A program made the position numbers and the translations under genes. A DNA stretch of 64,000 nucleotides from an uncultured Eudoraea sp. (GTDB lineage Bacteria; Bacteroidota; Bacteroidia; Flavobacteriales; Flavobacteriaceae): assembly GCF_947258525.1 (NCBI RefSeq), contig NZ_CAMYIP010000079.1, positions 19,447 through 83,446 on the forward strand, written 5' to 3'. The notes beneath the pieces are model-generated. The model was not told the origin of the DNA, searched no databases, and was given only the letters and a program-made list of their open reading frames with translations. Below are positions 11,301 through 20,583 of the stretch, piece after piece (within the stretch, counting starts at the first letter, position 1; each line of letters starts with the position of its first letter).

Positions 11301-11855
11301 TCAAAATTTTATTAGTTGAAAACCATCATCCTGAAGCTGAATTAATGCCGTCATAGCAGATAAAGCCAGCTCAACACCATCAATGGTCTCAGAAATAGGA
11401 ATATTGCGTGAAATTGAGGACTGACCACAAAATATAACCTCAGTGCCAGCATCCAAAAGATTTTGTAATAGCTCTTCATTGGGATTGTCAGTGTTGTACC
11501 GACTTCTATATTCAGAATTTTTCAGAAGGTCTTTTGAAGCTTTGTTGTGAACTACGAGGGCAACTTTGAGATTTGAATGAGGCACCCCACTCTGAGCGTG
11601 CATATTTAGAAAGCGAGCTGCAGTTTCAATACTTCTGTTTAATTTATCTGGTGATTCTGAAGTATTCATAACATCAAAAACCACCTTGTACTCTTTTGCA
11701 GGATTTGTTTTGAAATCGGGATTCTTTATTCGCCAAACTTCCCCATACCCCGTAATAATAGGTCCGGATTCTTTTATTTGAGATAGCAGTGGCGAAAATC
11801 CTAAATGAAGGATAGTGAAGAGACTAAAAAAAATAATTCTTAACATATGGTTCAA
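11301..11855 (-). CDS. exported DsrE-family-like protein
   Basis: Signal peptide; KVVFDVMNTSESPDKLNRSIETAARFLNMHAQSGVPHSNLKVALVVHNKA and VIFCGQS fit exported DsrE/F-like proteins. Confidence 0.7.
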   Translation of the reverse strand: MNHMLRIIFFSLFTILHLGFSPLLSQIKESGPIITGYGEVWRIKNPDFKTNPAKEYKVVFDVMNTSESPDKLNRSIETAARFLNMHAQSGVPHSNLKVALVVHNKASKDLLKNSEYRSRYNTDNPNEELLQNLLDAGTEVIFCGQSSISRNIPISETIDGVELALSAMTALIQLQDDGFQLIKF

Positions 11856-11974
11856 TAGAATTTCTAAATATATTCAAATTGTCTAAAATAAGAAGTCAAA
11901 GTTCATAAATAATGATACGTCACTTTTTCATGAGGTTAATTATGGCTAAATTCACATCATAAAATACTATTGGA

Positions 11975-14302
11975 TTGAAGACTTTTCTTGATGAATTAAA
12001 TGATGCTCAAAAAGGCCCTGTTTTACACAAGGAGGGACCCTTAATGGTTATTGCGGGTGCAGGCTCAGGTAAAACCAGGGTTCTTACCTATAGAATTGCT
12101 CATTTAATGAGGCAGGGTGTTGATCCTTTTAATATTCTGGCGCTTACATTTACAAACAAGGCTGCCAGGGAAATGAAAAAGCGAATTGCAAGTATTGTTG
12201 GGGGCTCTGAGGCCAAGAATTTATGGATGGGCACATTTCACTCCATTTTTGCACGTTTGCTTCGGTTTGATGGCGATAAATTGGGCTACCCAAGTAACTA
12301 CACCATTTATGATACGCAAGATTCACAGCGTTTAATTTCATCTATAATTAAAGAGATGGGATTAGATAAGGATATTTATAAATACAAACAGATTCAAAAT
12401 CGTATTTCATCCTATAAAAACAGTTTGATTACCGTAAAGGCCTATTTCCAGAATCCTGAATTAATTGAGGCGGATGCCATGGCTAAGAGGCCCAGGTTGG
12501 GAGATATATACCAAAACTATGTGGACCGTTGTTTTAAAGCGGGCGCAATGGATTTTGATGATTTACTTTTACGAACTAATGAATTATTGAGCCGATTTCC
12601 GGAAGTTTTAATGAAATATCAGGAGCGATTCCGATATATCCTGGTAGATGAGTATCAGGATACAAACCACTCGCAGTATTTGATTGTTAAAGCCCTGGCC
12701 GATCGGTTTCAAAATATTTGTGTTGTTGGTGATGATGCCCAGAGCATTTACTCTTTCAGAGGCGCAAACATCACAAATATCCTAAACTTTCAGAGAGATT
12801 ATGACGATGTTGCAGTTTATAGGTTAGAGCAAAATTATCGGTCAACCAAGAATATAGTCAATGCTGCAAATTCTATTATTGCAAACAATAAGAATCAACT
12901 GGAAAAAGTAGTATGGACGGCAAATGATGAGGGCACAAAAATAAAACTTCACAGAAGCATCACTGATGCTGAGGAAGGAAGATATGTGGCAGGTTCAATT
13001 TTTGAAAACAAAATGCAAAACCAGCGTTTAAATAGCGATTTTGCAGTACTCTATCGAACAAACTCACAATCGCGTGGCATAGAGGATGCATTACGTAAAA
13101 GAGATATTCCGTACAGGATTTATGGGGGTCTTTCCTTTTATCAACGAAAAGAAATCAAGGACTTGTTATCATACCTTAGGCTTGTAATCAATCCAAAGGA
13201 TGAAGAAGCTTTAAAAAGAGTTATAAATTTCCCCACACGCGGAATTGGGCAAACTACAGTAGATAGGCTTACAGTTGCGGCAAACCATTACTCAAAATCC
13301 ATATTTGAAGTAATGGAGAATTTAGATAAAATTGATCTAAAAATAAACGCAGGCACTAAAAGAAAACTCGAAGATTTTACGAATATGATTAAGAGTTTTC
13401 AAATAATGAATGAGAGTGCAGATGCTTTTACTTTGGCCGAGCATGTGGCCAGAAAAACAGGGATACTCCTGGAGTTCAAGAAAGATGGTACCCCGGAAGG
13501 GATTGCCCGAATGGAGAATATTGAAGAACTATTAAATGGTATCAAAGACTTTGTGGAAGGACAAAAGGAACTGGCAGATGCAAAAGGAGATTTAACTGAG
13601 TTTCTGGAGGATGTAGCACTGGCCACAGATTTGGATAAAGACACGGGTGATGATGATCGGGTAGCCTTAATGACCATTCACCTTGCCAAAGGTTTGGAGT
13701 TTCCTTTTGTTTATATAGTGGGGATGGAAGAGGATCTTTTCCCATCTGCAATGAGCATGAATACAAGAAGTGAATTGGAAGAGGAACGCAGGTTATTTTA
13801 TGTTGCTTTAACCCGAGCTGAGGAGCAGGCTTATTTAACCTACACGCAAAACAGATATCGTTGGGGTAAATTAATTGATGCCGAACCCAGTCGTTTCATT
13901 GAAGAAATTGAGGATAGATTTATAGAGAACCTTACTCCAGTAGATACTTATCAATATAAGCCCTTAATCAATACCGATATTTTTGGAGATATTGACAAGT
14001 CGAAACTTCGAAAGAAGAAACCGGAAAATGGTGTCCCGCCCGGGATTAGAAAACCTAACGAAAATCAATTAAGAAGACTAAGAAAACTTAAACCAGAATT
14101 AGCCAAACCTATCGGAAATAGTAATCCTATTGATCCAAATCTATCAGAAGGCGCTTTGGTAAATCATACACGTTTTGGCCGTGGCAAAGTATTGCGAATT
14201 GAAGGAGCAGGCAACGACAAGAAGGCAGAAATAAAATTTGAAAAAGGAGATGTAAAAAAGTTGCTACTTCGATTTGCAAAACTTGAAATAATTGATGATT
14301 AG
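11975..14302 (+). CDS. UvrD/PcrA-type superfamily I DNA helicase (TTG start)
   Basis: AGAGSGKTRVLTYRIAHL, LALTFTNKAAREMKKR, LVDEYQDTNHSQY, VVGDDAQSIYSFRGA, MTIHLAKGLEFPFVYIVG. Confidence 0.95.
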   Translation: MKTFLDELNDAQKGPVLHKEGPLMVIAGAGSGKTRVLTYRIAHLMRQGVDPFNILALTFTNKAAREMKKRIASIVGGSEAKNLWMGTFHSIFARLLRFDGDKLGYPSNYTIYDTQDSQRLISSIIKEMGLDKDIYKYKQIQNRISSYKNSLITVKAYFQNPELIEADAMAKRPRLGDIYQNYVDRCFKAGAMDFDDLLLRTNELLSRFPEVLMKYQERFRYILVDEYQDTNHSQYLIVKALADRFQNICVVGDDAQSIYSFRGANITNILNFQRDYDDVAVYRLEQNYRSTKNIVNAANSIIANNKNQLEKVVWTANDEGTKIKLHRSITDAEEGRYVAGSIFENKMQNQRLNSDFAVLYRTNSQSRGIEDALRKRDIPYRIYGGLSFYQRKEIKDLLSYLRLVINPKDEEALKRVINFPTRGIGQTTVDRLTVAANHYSKSIFEVMENLDKIDLKINAGTKRKLEDFTNMIKSFQIMNESADAFTLAEHVARKTGILLEFKKDGTPEGIARMENIEELLNGIKDFVEGQKELADAKGDLTEFLEDVALATDLDKDTGDDDRVALMTIHLAKGLEFPFVYIVGMEEDLFPSAMSMNTRSELEEERRLFYVALTRAEEQAYLTYTQNRYRWGKLIDAEPSRFIEEIEDRFIENLTPVDTYQYKPLINTDIFGDIDKSKLRKKKPENGVPPGIRKPNENQLRRLRKLKPELAKPIGNSNPIDPNLSEGALVNHTRFGRGKVLRIEGAGNDKKAEIKFEKGDVKKLLLRFAKLEIIDD

Positions 14303-14393
14303 TTAAGGCACATTTATTTATCACTTTGAAGGGAGGATTTGTCCAATCGAAGATATAATTGCCATGGCATAATTATTTCATATTATATTTGGA

Positions 14394-15293
14394 TTGTATA
14401 TTAAATTAATTTGCGCAATGTATAAGAAGATCATAATCATATTTTTGGTGTTACTAATAGGATGCAGTAAGAGTAGTCCGCAAGAAGCAGATCAGGGAGA
14501 GGTATCCGGACCTATAGATATTGGTGACGTACAGGATGTTAATGCACCTGACTATTGGGATAAGGCAGTTTTGGTTTGGCAGGACGAATTTGATGGTGAT
14601 TCGTTATCCGAAGAGAATTGGGTTTCCGAGACGGGGGCCACTGGTTGGGGCAATAATGAACTTCAGAATTATACTGAAGACGAAAATGTGCTGGTAAGCG
14701 ACGGAACCCTAAAAATAATAGCAAAGAAAATAGAATTGGGCCCTGGAACTGTTGGTTATACTTCTGCAAGATTAAACAGTACCTCCAGCTTTAAATATGG
14801 CAGAATGGAGATTAGGGCAAAAATACCAGATCATATAGGCAATGGTTTATGGCCGGCACTATGGATGCTGGGTTCAAACATTCAAACAGCGGGATGGCCG
14901 GCATGTGGTGAAATAGATATCATGGAGTACGTAAGTTTTGAGCCCAATCGAGTTCATTTTTCCATTCACAGTGTTGCCAACAATCACAAAGATGGAACCC
15001 AGGTAACTTCCGGTCCGGTTTTATTGGAAACTATAGAAGAAGAATTTCATAATTATGGAATTCTATGGACAGACAAATACCTTAAATTTTACATAGACGA
15101 TATAGACAATATTAAACTTCTATTTCCTCGCCCAGCTGTTACAAATGCAGAGAATTGGCCTTTTTCAGGATCATTCTACTTTTTAATGAACATTGCTGTT
15201 GGAGGTGATTGGGGAGGATTAGAAGGTGTTGATAATAACATTTTTCCGGCAATTATGGAGGTCGATTATGTAAGGGTTTATCAGGTTAAATAA
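14394..15293 (+). CDS. glycoside hydrolase family 16 lipoprotein
   Basis: Lipobox LLIGCS; GH16 active-site motif GEIDIMEYV; WPALWMLG. Confidence 0.92.
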   Translation: MYIKLICAMYKKIIIIFLVLLIGCSKSSPQEADQGEVSGPIDIGDVQDVNAPDYWDKAVLVWQDEFDGDSLSEENWVSETGATGWGNNELQNYTEDENVLVSDGTLKIIAKKIELGPGTVGYTSARLNSTSSFKYGRMEIRAKIPDHIGNGLWPALWMLGSNIQTAGWPACGEIDIMEYVSFEPNRVHFSIHSVANNHKDGTQVTSGPVLLETIEEEFHNYGILWTDKYLKFYIDDIDNIKLLFPRPAVTNAENWPFSGSFYFLMNIAVGGDWGGLEGVDNNIFPAIMEVDYVRVYQVK

Positions 15294-15352
15294 AAATCCC
15301 ATTTGTTATCTGCAAAGAATAATTATGATTCCTCCAAATATTCAATAAGAAA

Positions 15353-15973
15353 ATGGCCGAATTCATTAAGATTTATGAGCAGAATCCTAATCCAAAAGAA
15401 ATAGACAAGGTTGTATCTATCCTGCAAAAAGGGGGATTAATTATATACCCAACAGATACAGTTTATGGCCTGGGTTGCGATATTACCAATACAAAGGCCA
15501 TGGAAAAAATTGCCCGAATAAAGGGAATTAAACTCGAAAAGGCTTACTGGTCATTTGTTTGTGCAGATCTCAGCAATCTTTCAGATTACGTCCGGCAACT
15601 AGACACACCTACATTTAAGATTCTTAAAAGAGCCCTTCCCGGGCCTTACACTTTTGTGTTACCAGGGAGTAGTAAATTACCTAAGGTATTTAAGAAAAGA
15701 AAGACTGTAGGAATAAGGGTTCCGGATAATAATATTGCAAGGGCTCTTGTAAAAGGCCTGGGCAATCCCATTATATCTACGTCTATTAGAGATGAAGATG
15801 AGCTGTTGGAATATACTACAGACCCTGAATTGATCTTTGAAAAATGGCATAATTTGGTAGATGTAGTTGTTGACGGGGGGTATGGAGGCAATTTGGGCTC
15901 CACAGTTATAGATCTGTCGGGAGATGAACCAGAAGTACTTCGGACGGGGAAAGGAGATCCGGATATTGTATAA
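15353..15973 (+). CDS. L-threonylcarbamoyladenylate synthase (Sua5/YciO/YrdC family)
   Basis: GGLIIYPTDTVYGLGCDI, KRALPGPYTFVLPGS, VGIRVPDNNIARALV. Confidence 0.92.
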   Translation: MAEFIKIYEQNPNPKEIDKVVSILQKGGLIIYPTDTVYGLGCDITNTKAMEKIARIKGIKLEKAYWSFVCADLSNLSDYVRQLDTPTFKILKRALPGPYTFVLPGSSKLPKVFKKRKTVGIRVPDNNIARALVKGLGNPIISTSIRDEDELLEYTTDPELIFEKWHNLVDVVVDGGYGGNLGSTVIDLSGDEPEVLRTGKGDPDIV

Positions 15974-16007
15974 TAAAAAAACCGCGGTTATTGACCGCGG
16001 TTTTTTT
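15974..16007. terminator. bidirectional intrinsic terminator
   Basis: AAAAAACCGCGGT-TATTG-ACCGCGGTTTTTTT between convergent genes. Confidence 0.9.
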
Positions 16008-16022
16008 AAGATTATTCAAAGA

Positions 16023-16874
16023 TTAGTCGTTAATGGCAGGATCTTTCATGCCTTCTTCGATCATGCTATAGAACTGATCAAGTTTGGGAAGAACAACGAT
16101 TCTCGTCCTTCTGTTCTTAGCCTTATTAGTTGGAGAAAGTGGAATATACTCTGATCTACCTGCAGCCGTCATTCTCTTCGGATCTACACCATAATCGTTC
16201 TGTAATACACGCACAACGGCAGTTGATCTTTTAACACTCAAATCCCAGTTGTCTAACAGAATACCTTTTCTGTAAGGAACATCATCAGTATGTCCTTCTA
16301 CCATAAATTCAAAGTCAGGTTTGTTGTTAACAACCTTAGCAACTTTGCCTAAGACTTCTTTAGCTCTTGAAGTAAGATTATAACTTCCACTGCTGAATAA
16401 TAATTTGTCAGATATTGAAACAAAAACTACACCCTTCTCAACACTGATTTCTATATCTTCATCATCCAGATTTCCAAGTACTCCTTTTAAACTTTGAACC
16501 AATGCCAGATTAACAGAATCTCTCCTGGTAATGGCGTTCTGCAGCTTACGTATAGTAAGATCTTTTTCCTGAAGGCTTTCCAAAGACTTCTCAAGGTTTT
16601 CTGCACCCTTTGTTGTCAGGGTTGTTAAGTTACCCATATTGTTAATTAGCTCCTGATTGTTTGCTTTCAGAAATGCATTTTGATCTTCTAAAGTTTGTAA
16701 TCTTGCATCTGCAGTTGCCTTTTCTTCAAGACAAGAGTTCAATTTAACTGTTGCAGAGTTTAACAGATCCTGTGTTTCTTTTTGTTTGGTTTCTAGTTCT
16801 GCATATTTCTTTTGCGATACGCAAGAGGATAAAAGAACCGCCATTCCTAAAAAGCCTAGAATAAGTTTTTTCAT
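16023..16874 (-). CDS. OmpA-family lipoprotein
   Basis: Lipobox LLSSCV; coiled coil; VEGHTDDVPYR...NWDLSVKRSTAVVRVLQ and NRRTRIVV. Confidence 0.93.
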   Translation of the reverse strand: MKKLILGFLGMAVLLSSCVSQKKYAELETKQKETQDLLNSATVKLNSCLEEKATADARLQTLEDQNAFLKANNQELINNMGNLTTLTTKGAENLEKSLESLQEKDLTIRKLQNAITRRDSVNLALVQSLKGVLGNLDDEDIEISVEKGVVFVSISDKLLFSSGSYNLTSRAKEVLGKVAKVVNNKPDFEFMVEGHTDDVPYRKGILLDNWDLSVKRSTAVVRVLQNDYGVDPKRMTAAGRSEYIPLSPTNKAKNRRTRIVVLPKLDQFYSMIEEGMKDPAIND

Positions 16875-16975
16875 AATAATGTTTATATAAATTAATTATT
16901 TGTTTGTTTAAATCATCTATCACCTAATACAAGGTAAAATTATAACATTTGCTTTCCTTTAATTTTCAAAATTAG

Positions 16976-17977
16976 TTAATCTTTTACTAAAATGTTAAAA
17001 TTCCTTATATGATCTACGAAATAGGACCATACTATGGATTTTGTTACGTAGTACATTATGATAAAATTGGCTTTTTCCCTTTTCCTGTACATTTTACCAA
17101 AATGCCTGTAATAACTTAAATGGGCCCTTATTACTGCCAGACAGTGAGCAGGTTTAAGCTGTAAAATAAATCGAATAGCCGCAATGCCGTCCAAAAGAAG
17201 ACGCACAAAAATTATGGGAAATGCTTTTTTGCGGGGAAGATTTTTAGTTATTGAGTAAAGAGAGTTTCTAAAATTTAAATAGGTTTTTTTTGGGTTCATA
17301 TTACTAAGTGTTGAACCTCCCAGATGGTAAACATGAGATGCTCCAACATAGTAAATCTTTAGTCCTTTATTTTGAGCCCGCCAACATAGATCAACCTCTT
17401 CCTGATGAGCAAAATAATCCTCATCAAATCCGCCCAGGCTATGGAATACTTCACTTTTAATGAACATACAGGCACCTGTTGCCCAGAAAATTTCTCTGGT
17501 ATCATCATACTGTCCTTCGTCTTTCTCAATGGCCTGAAAAATACGACCCCTGCAGAATGGGTATCCAAACTGATCTAAAAATCCACCGCAAGCTCCGGCA
17601 TATTCAAAGTATTCCTTGCGTAATAGGTCAAGAATTTTAGGCTGAATTATGGAAGCCTCGGGAAGCTTTAGAAATGCTTCTTTTATGGGTTCCAACCAAC
17701 CGGGTGTAACTTGCACATCTGAATTTAAAAGACAATAAATATCCGCATCAACATTTTTTAAAGCATCGTTGTAGCCTTTTGCAAATCCATAATTAGAACT
17801 ATTTTGAAGCAATTTTACGTTGGGAAAGTTCTCCTGTACAAAAGCCACAGAACCGTCCGTAGAGGCGTTATCAGCTACATATATGTCTGCGTCACCGGAA
17901 TATTTCACCACAAGCGGCAAGTATCTCTCCAGGAGGGCTTCTCCATTCCAATTAAGTATTACGATTGCAAATTTCAA
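16976..17977 (-). CDS. glycosyltransferase family 2
   Basis: VILNWNGEALLERYLP, DNASTDGSVAF, LLNSDVQVTPGWL, GGFDEDYFAHQEEVDLCWRA. Confidence 0.94.
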   Translation of the reverse strand: MKFAIVILNWNGEALLERYLPLVVKYSGDADIYVADNASTDGSVAFVQENFPNVKLLQNSSNYGFAKGYNDALKNVDADIYCLLNSDVQVTPGWLEPIKEAFLKLPEASIIQPKILDLLRKEYFEYAGACGGFLDQFGYPFCRGRIFQAIEKDEGQYDDTREIFWATGACMFIKSEVFHSLGGFDEDYFAHQEEVDLCWRAQNKGLKIYYVGASHVYHLGGSTLSNMNPKKTYLNFRNSLYSITKNLPRKKAFPIIFVRLLLDGIAAIRFILQLKPAHCLAVIRAHLSYYRHFGKMYRKREKANFIIMYYVTKSIVWSYFVDHIRNFNILVKD

Positions 17978-17989
17978 AACGGTAGCAAA

Positions 17990-18436
17990 TTAACGGCTAA
18001 ATTCAGGAATTTGCCTTAAAAAATAATATTTTTCTTGCTCATAGTTCATTTTGCAATAGAAATGATCCAAACCATTGGTCACCATAAGGTATTCTGCCTG
18101 CATTTTTAAATTATAACGTGCAATCTGATCAAAAACAGCTTGTGAGATTGTGATATTCGGTGATTTGCATTCAACCAAAATGTGGATGCTGCCATCGGTG
18201 TTGAAAACTACTATATCATATCTTTTTCTCAAACCATTTAATGACAAGGTTTTCTCAACATTAATTAAAGAGACCGGATATTTCTTATCTGTATTAAGAA
18301 AATGAATTACATGCTGTCGAACCCATTCTTCGGGCTGCAGGCTTACAAACTTTTTGCGTATAATATCAAAAATCTGCTGCTTATTTTCGCTACTTTTGAA
18401 TCTGAACCGGTAGCGAGGAAAGTTGAGAGATAACAT
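17990..18436 (-). CDS. stand-alone HSDR_N-type (PD-(D/E)xK-like) domain protein
   Basis: RKRYDIVVFNTDGSIHILVECKSPNITISQAVFDQIARYN; no HsdM/HsdS nearby. Confidence 0.8.
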   Translation of the reverse strand: MLSLNFPRYRFRFKSSENKQQIFDIIRKKFVSLQPEEWVRQHVIHFLNTDKKYPVSLINVEKTLSLNGLRKRYDIVVFNTDGSIHILVECKSPNITISQAVFDQIARYNLKMQAEYLMVTNGLDHFYCKMNYEQEKYYFLRQIPEFSR

Positions 18437-18462
18437 AAAACAAATTTGGTAATTTTTTTTGG

Positions 18463-19467
18463 ATGGAAGAAGTAAAGCAAATTGTAAATAACATCCGAAG
18501 CAGTATCATATGCCCTATATATTTTTTAATGGGTGATGAGCCTTATTATATTGATAAAATAGCTCAGTTTATCAGTGATAATGTTTTAACTGAGGAAGAG
18601 AAAGGGTTTAATCAAATGGTGTTATATGGTAAGGAAACATCATTGGATCAGGTTTTGGCGAATGCCAAGAGATATCCCATGATGGCAGAAAGACAAGTTG
18701 TTATTGTGAAAGAGGCACAGCATTTAGCAAGAAATATTGAAGATTTATACTCTTATGCCGAAAACCCCCAAACTTCAACGGTACTGGTATTTTGTTATAA
18801 ATATAAAAAGCTGGACAAACGAAAAAAGTTGCATAAAACTCTTCTTGCCAATGGAAGTGTAGTTTTCGAAAGCAAAAAACTATATGAAAATCAGGTTTCA
18901 GATTGGATAAGACTAACATTGAAACATAAGGGCTATGCGATTTCCCACAAAGCTGCAATTTTGTTAGTGGAGTACCTGGGAACCGACCTTAGCAGGATTA
19001 ATAATGAACTGGAAAAATTACAATTGGTACTTCCGGATAAAACCGAAATTGATCCCGATCTCATTGAAAAACACATAGGAATAAGCAAGGACTATAATAA
19101 TTTTGAATTAAAAAAAGCCATCGGAGAAAGAAATGTTGTAAAAGCAACCAGGATAATCAATTATTTTGCTCAAAATCCTAAGGATAATCCCTTTGTTGTT
19201 ACTGTCAGTCTCCTGCATAATTTTTTCACACAGCTGCTACAGTATCATGGATTATCGGACCATTCTCCCAAAAATGTATCTTCCGCCCTGCGAATTAATC
19301 CTTATTTTGTTGGTGAGTTTCAGACTGCTTCCAGAAACTATCCAATGAAGAGGGTTAGCAGTATTATTTCATATTTAAGAGAACTGGACTTAAAAGGAAA
19401 AGGGGTAGGTGCTTATAATATTTCTCAGGCTGATCTTCTAAAAGAATTACTTGTAAAAATAATTTAG
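18463..19467 (+). CDS. holA: DNA polymerase III subunit delta
   Basis: YFLMGDEPYYIDKIA, LVFCYKYKKLDKRKKL, VEYLGTDLSRINNELEKL. Confidence 0.92.
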   Translation: MEEVKQIVNNIRSSIICPIYFLMGDEPYYIDKIAQFISDNVLTEEEKGFNQMVLYGKETSLDQVLANAKRYPMMAERQVVIVKEAQHLARNIEDLYSYAENPQTSTVLVFCYKYKKLDKRKKLHKTLLANGSVVFESKKLYENQVSDWIRLTLKHKGYAISHKAAILLVEYLGTDLSRINNELEKLQLVLPDKTEIDPDLIEKHIGISKDYNNFELKKAIGERNVVKATRIINYFAQNPKDNPFVVTVSLLHNFFTQLLQYHGLSDHSPKNVSSALRINPYFVGEFQTASRNYPMKRVSSIISYLRELDLKGKGVGAYNISQADLLKELLVKII

Positions 19468-19472
19468 ATAAA

Positions 19473-19850
19473 TTATTTTTTGTCTATGCTGTAGCGCCCG
19501 GGTCCAAGTAGCATTATAACAACAAAAATGACTAAATACATAAGTGCGAGTTCTTTTTTGCCAAAGGGATCTGCACTATGAACGATAAAGGCTGCGACGG
19601 CCATAACAATTACAATAGGCAAGGAAGCCCAACGAGTTTTGAAACCAATAATAACAAGAATTGGACAGATGAATTCCCCAATTGTTGCAAGAAAGAGAGA
19701 AGGAGTAGGGCCTATGCCTATTGGGTCTGCAAATTGAAAATCTCCACCTAATAGTTTCTGTAATTTAGGAATGCCATGAGACAACAGAAAAGCAGAAGGC
19801 AGAATCCGAAGTACTGCCAAACCAATATCACTTTTTAGCTTTTTAGTCAT
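19473..19850 (-). CDS. DoxX-family membrane protein
   Basis: LRILPSAFLLSHGIPKLQKLL, four hydrophobic segments. Confidence 0.85.
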   Translation of the reverse strand: MTKKLKSDIGLAVLRILPSAFLLSHGIPKLQKLLGGDFQFADPIGIGPTPSLFLATIGEFICPILVIIGFKTRWASLPIVIVMAVAAFIVHSADPFGKKELALMYLVIFVVIMLLGPGRYSIDKK

Positions 19851-19986
19851 TCATTTTAAGATTGGAGACTCTAAAATAAGCTTTTTTTTCTAACTTATGC
19901 CCATCTGGTTTAGATAGTTCAAATTTTTCCAGATTCCGTTAATTATTAATTAACAGTTAAATTTAGAAAAAGTGATTCCCGGAAGT

Positions 19987-20502
19987 CTATTTTTCTGAAA
20001 CTCTTTTATAACGATATCTATTTCGTAAAGTCTTTTGTTCAGTATTCAGATAATCCACTTTTTTTTCTACTGTGTATTCATTTTCACTTATGTTATAAGT
20101 TTTATAGATCACTGCAAGTTTATTGTTGTCCTTACCACGATATCTTGTTACCAGCTTCATAGTTCCCATTTCCAGCTTTTTTTCAATAATCTCTTCATTA
20201 TCTAAATATGTTCCGTTTTTCTTTATTTTGATACTTTCTCTGGAATTTGCTTTAGGTTCATCCGGATATTGAATATTCGTCAGGATCTTATTTCCTTCAA
20301 TCAAAATTTGCATTTTACTCCTTAGTGTTACTTCTTTTCCATCTCCATAATTAATATACATGAGGCTGCCTGACCATTGGGTATTATTCAGGTTTTCAAA
20401 ATCAGAAATAGTAACTCTAGGTTGTCCGAAAGAGGACGAGGTTACTAAAAGGCAGAGAACTAAAAAGGATAGAGTTTTCATGATCGCCAGAGTATTGGTC
20501 AA
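19987..20502 (-). CDS. secreted hypothetical protein
   Basis: Signal peptide; beta-rich 171-aa protein, no recognised family. Confidence 0.7.
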   Translation of the reverse strand: MTNTLAIMKTLSFLVLCLLVTSSSFGQPRVTISDFENLNNTQWSGSLMYINYGDGKEVTLRSKMQILIEGNKILTNIQYPDEPKANSRESIKIKKNGTYLDNEEIIEKKLEMGTMKLVTRYRGKDNNKLAVIYKTYNISENEYTVEKKVDYLNTEQKTLRNRYRYKRVSEK

Positions 20503-20583
20503 TGGGTCTTAATTAAAAAATTTCAATTTTAGAGAATTAGAGATCTATAAATTCGAGTCCAAAATGATAAATGAGGTTATCTT

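Noticed and set aside
17990-18436. Possible restriction-modification system
   Set aside because: Only an HSDR_N-like domain is present; no methyltransferase, specificity or helicase subunit in the neighbourhood
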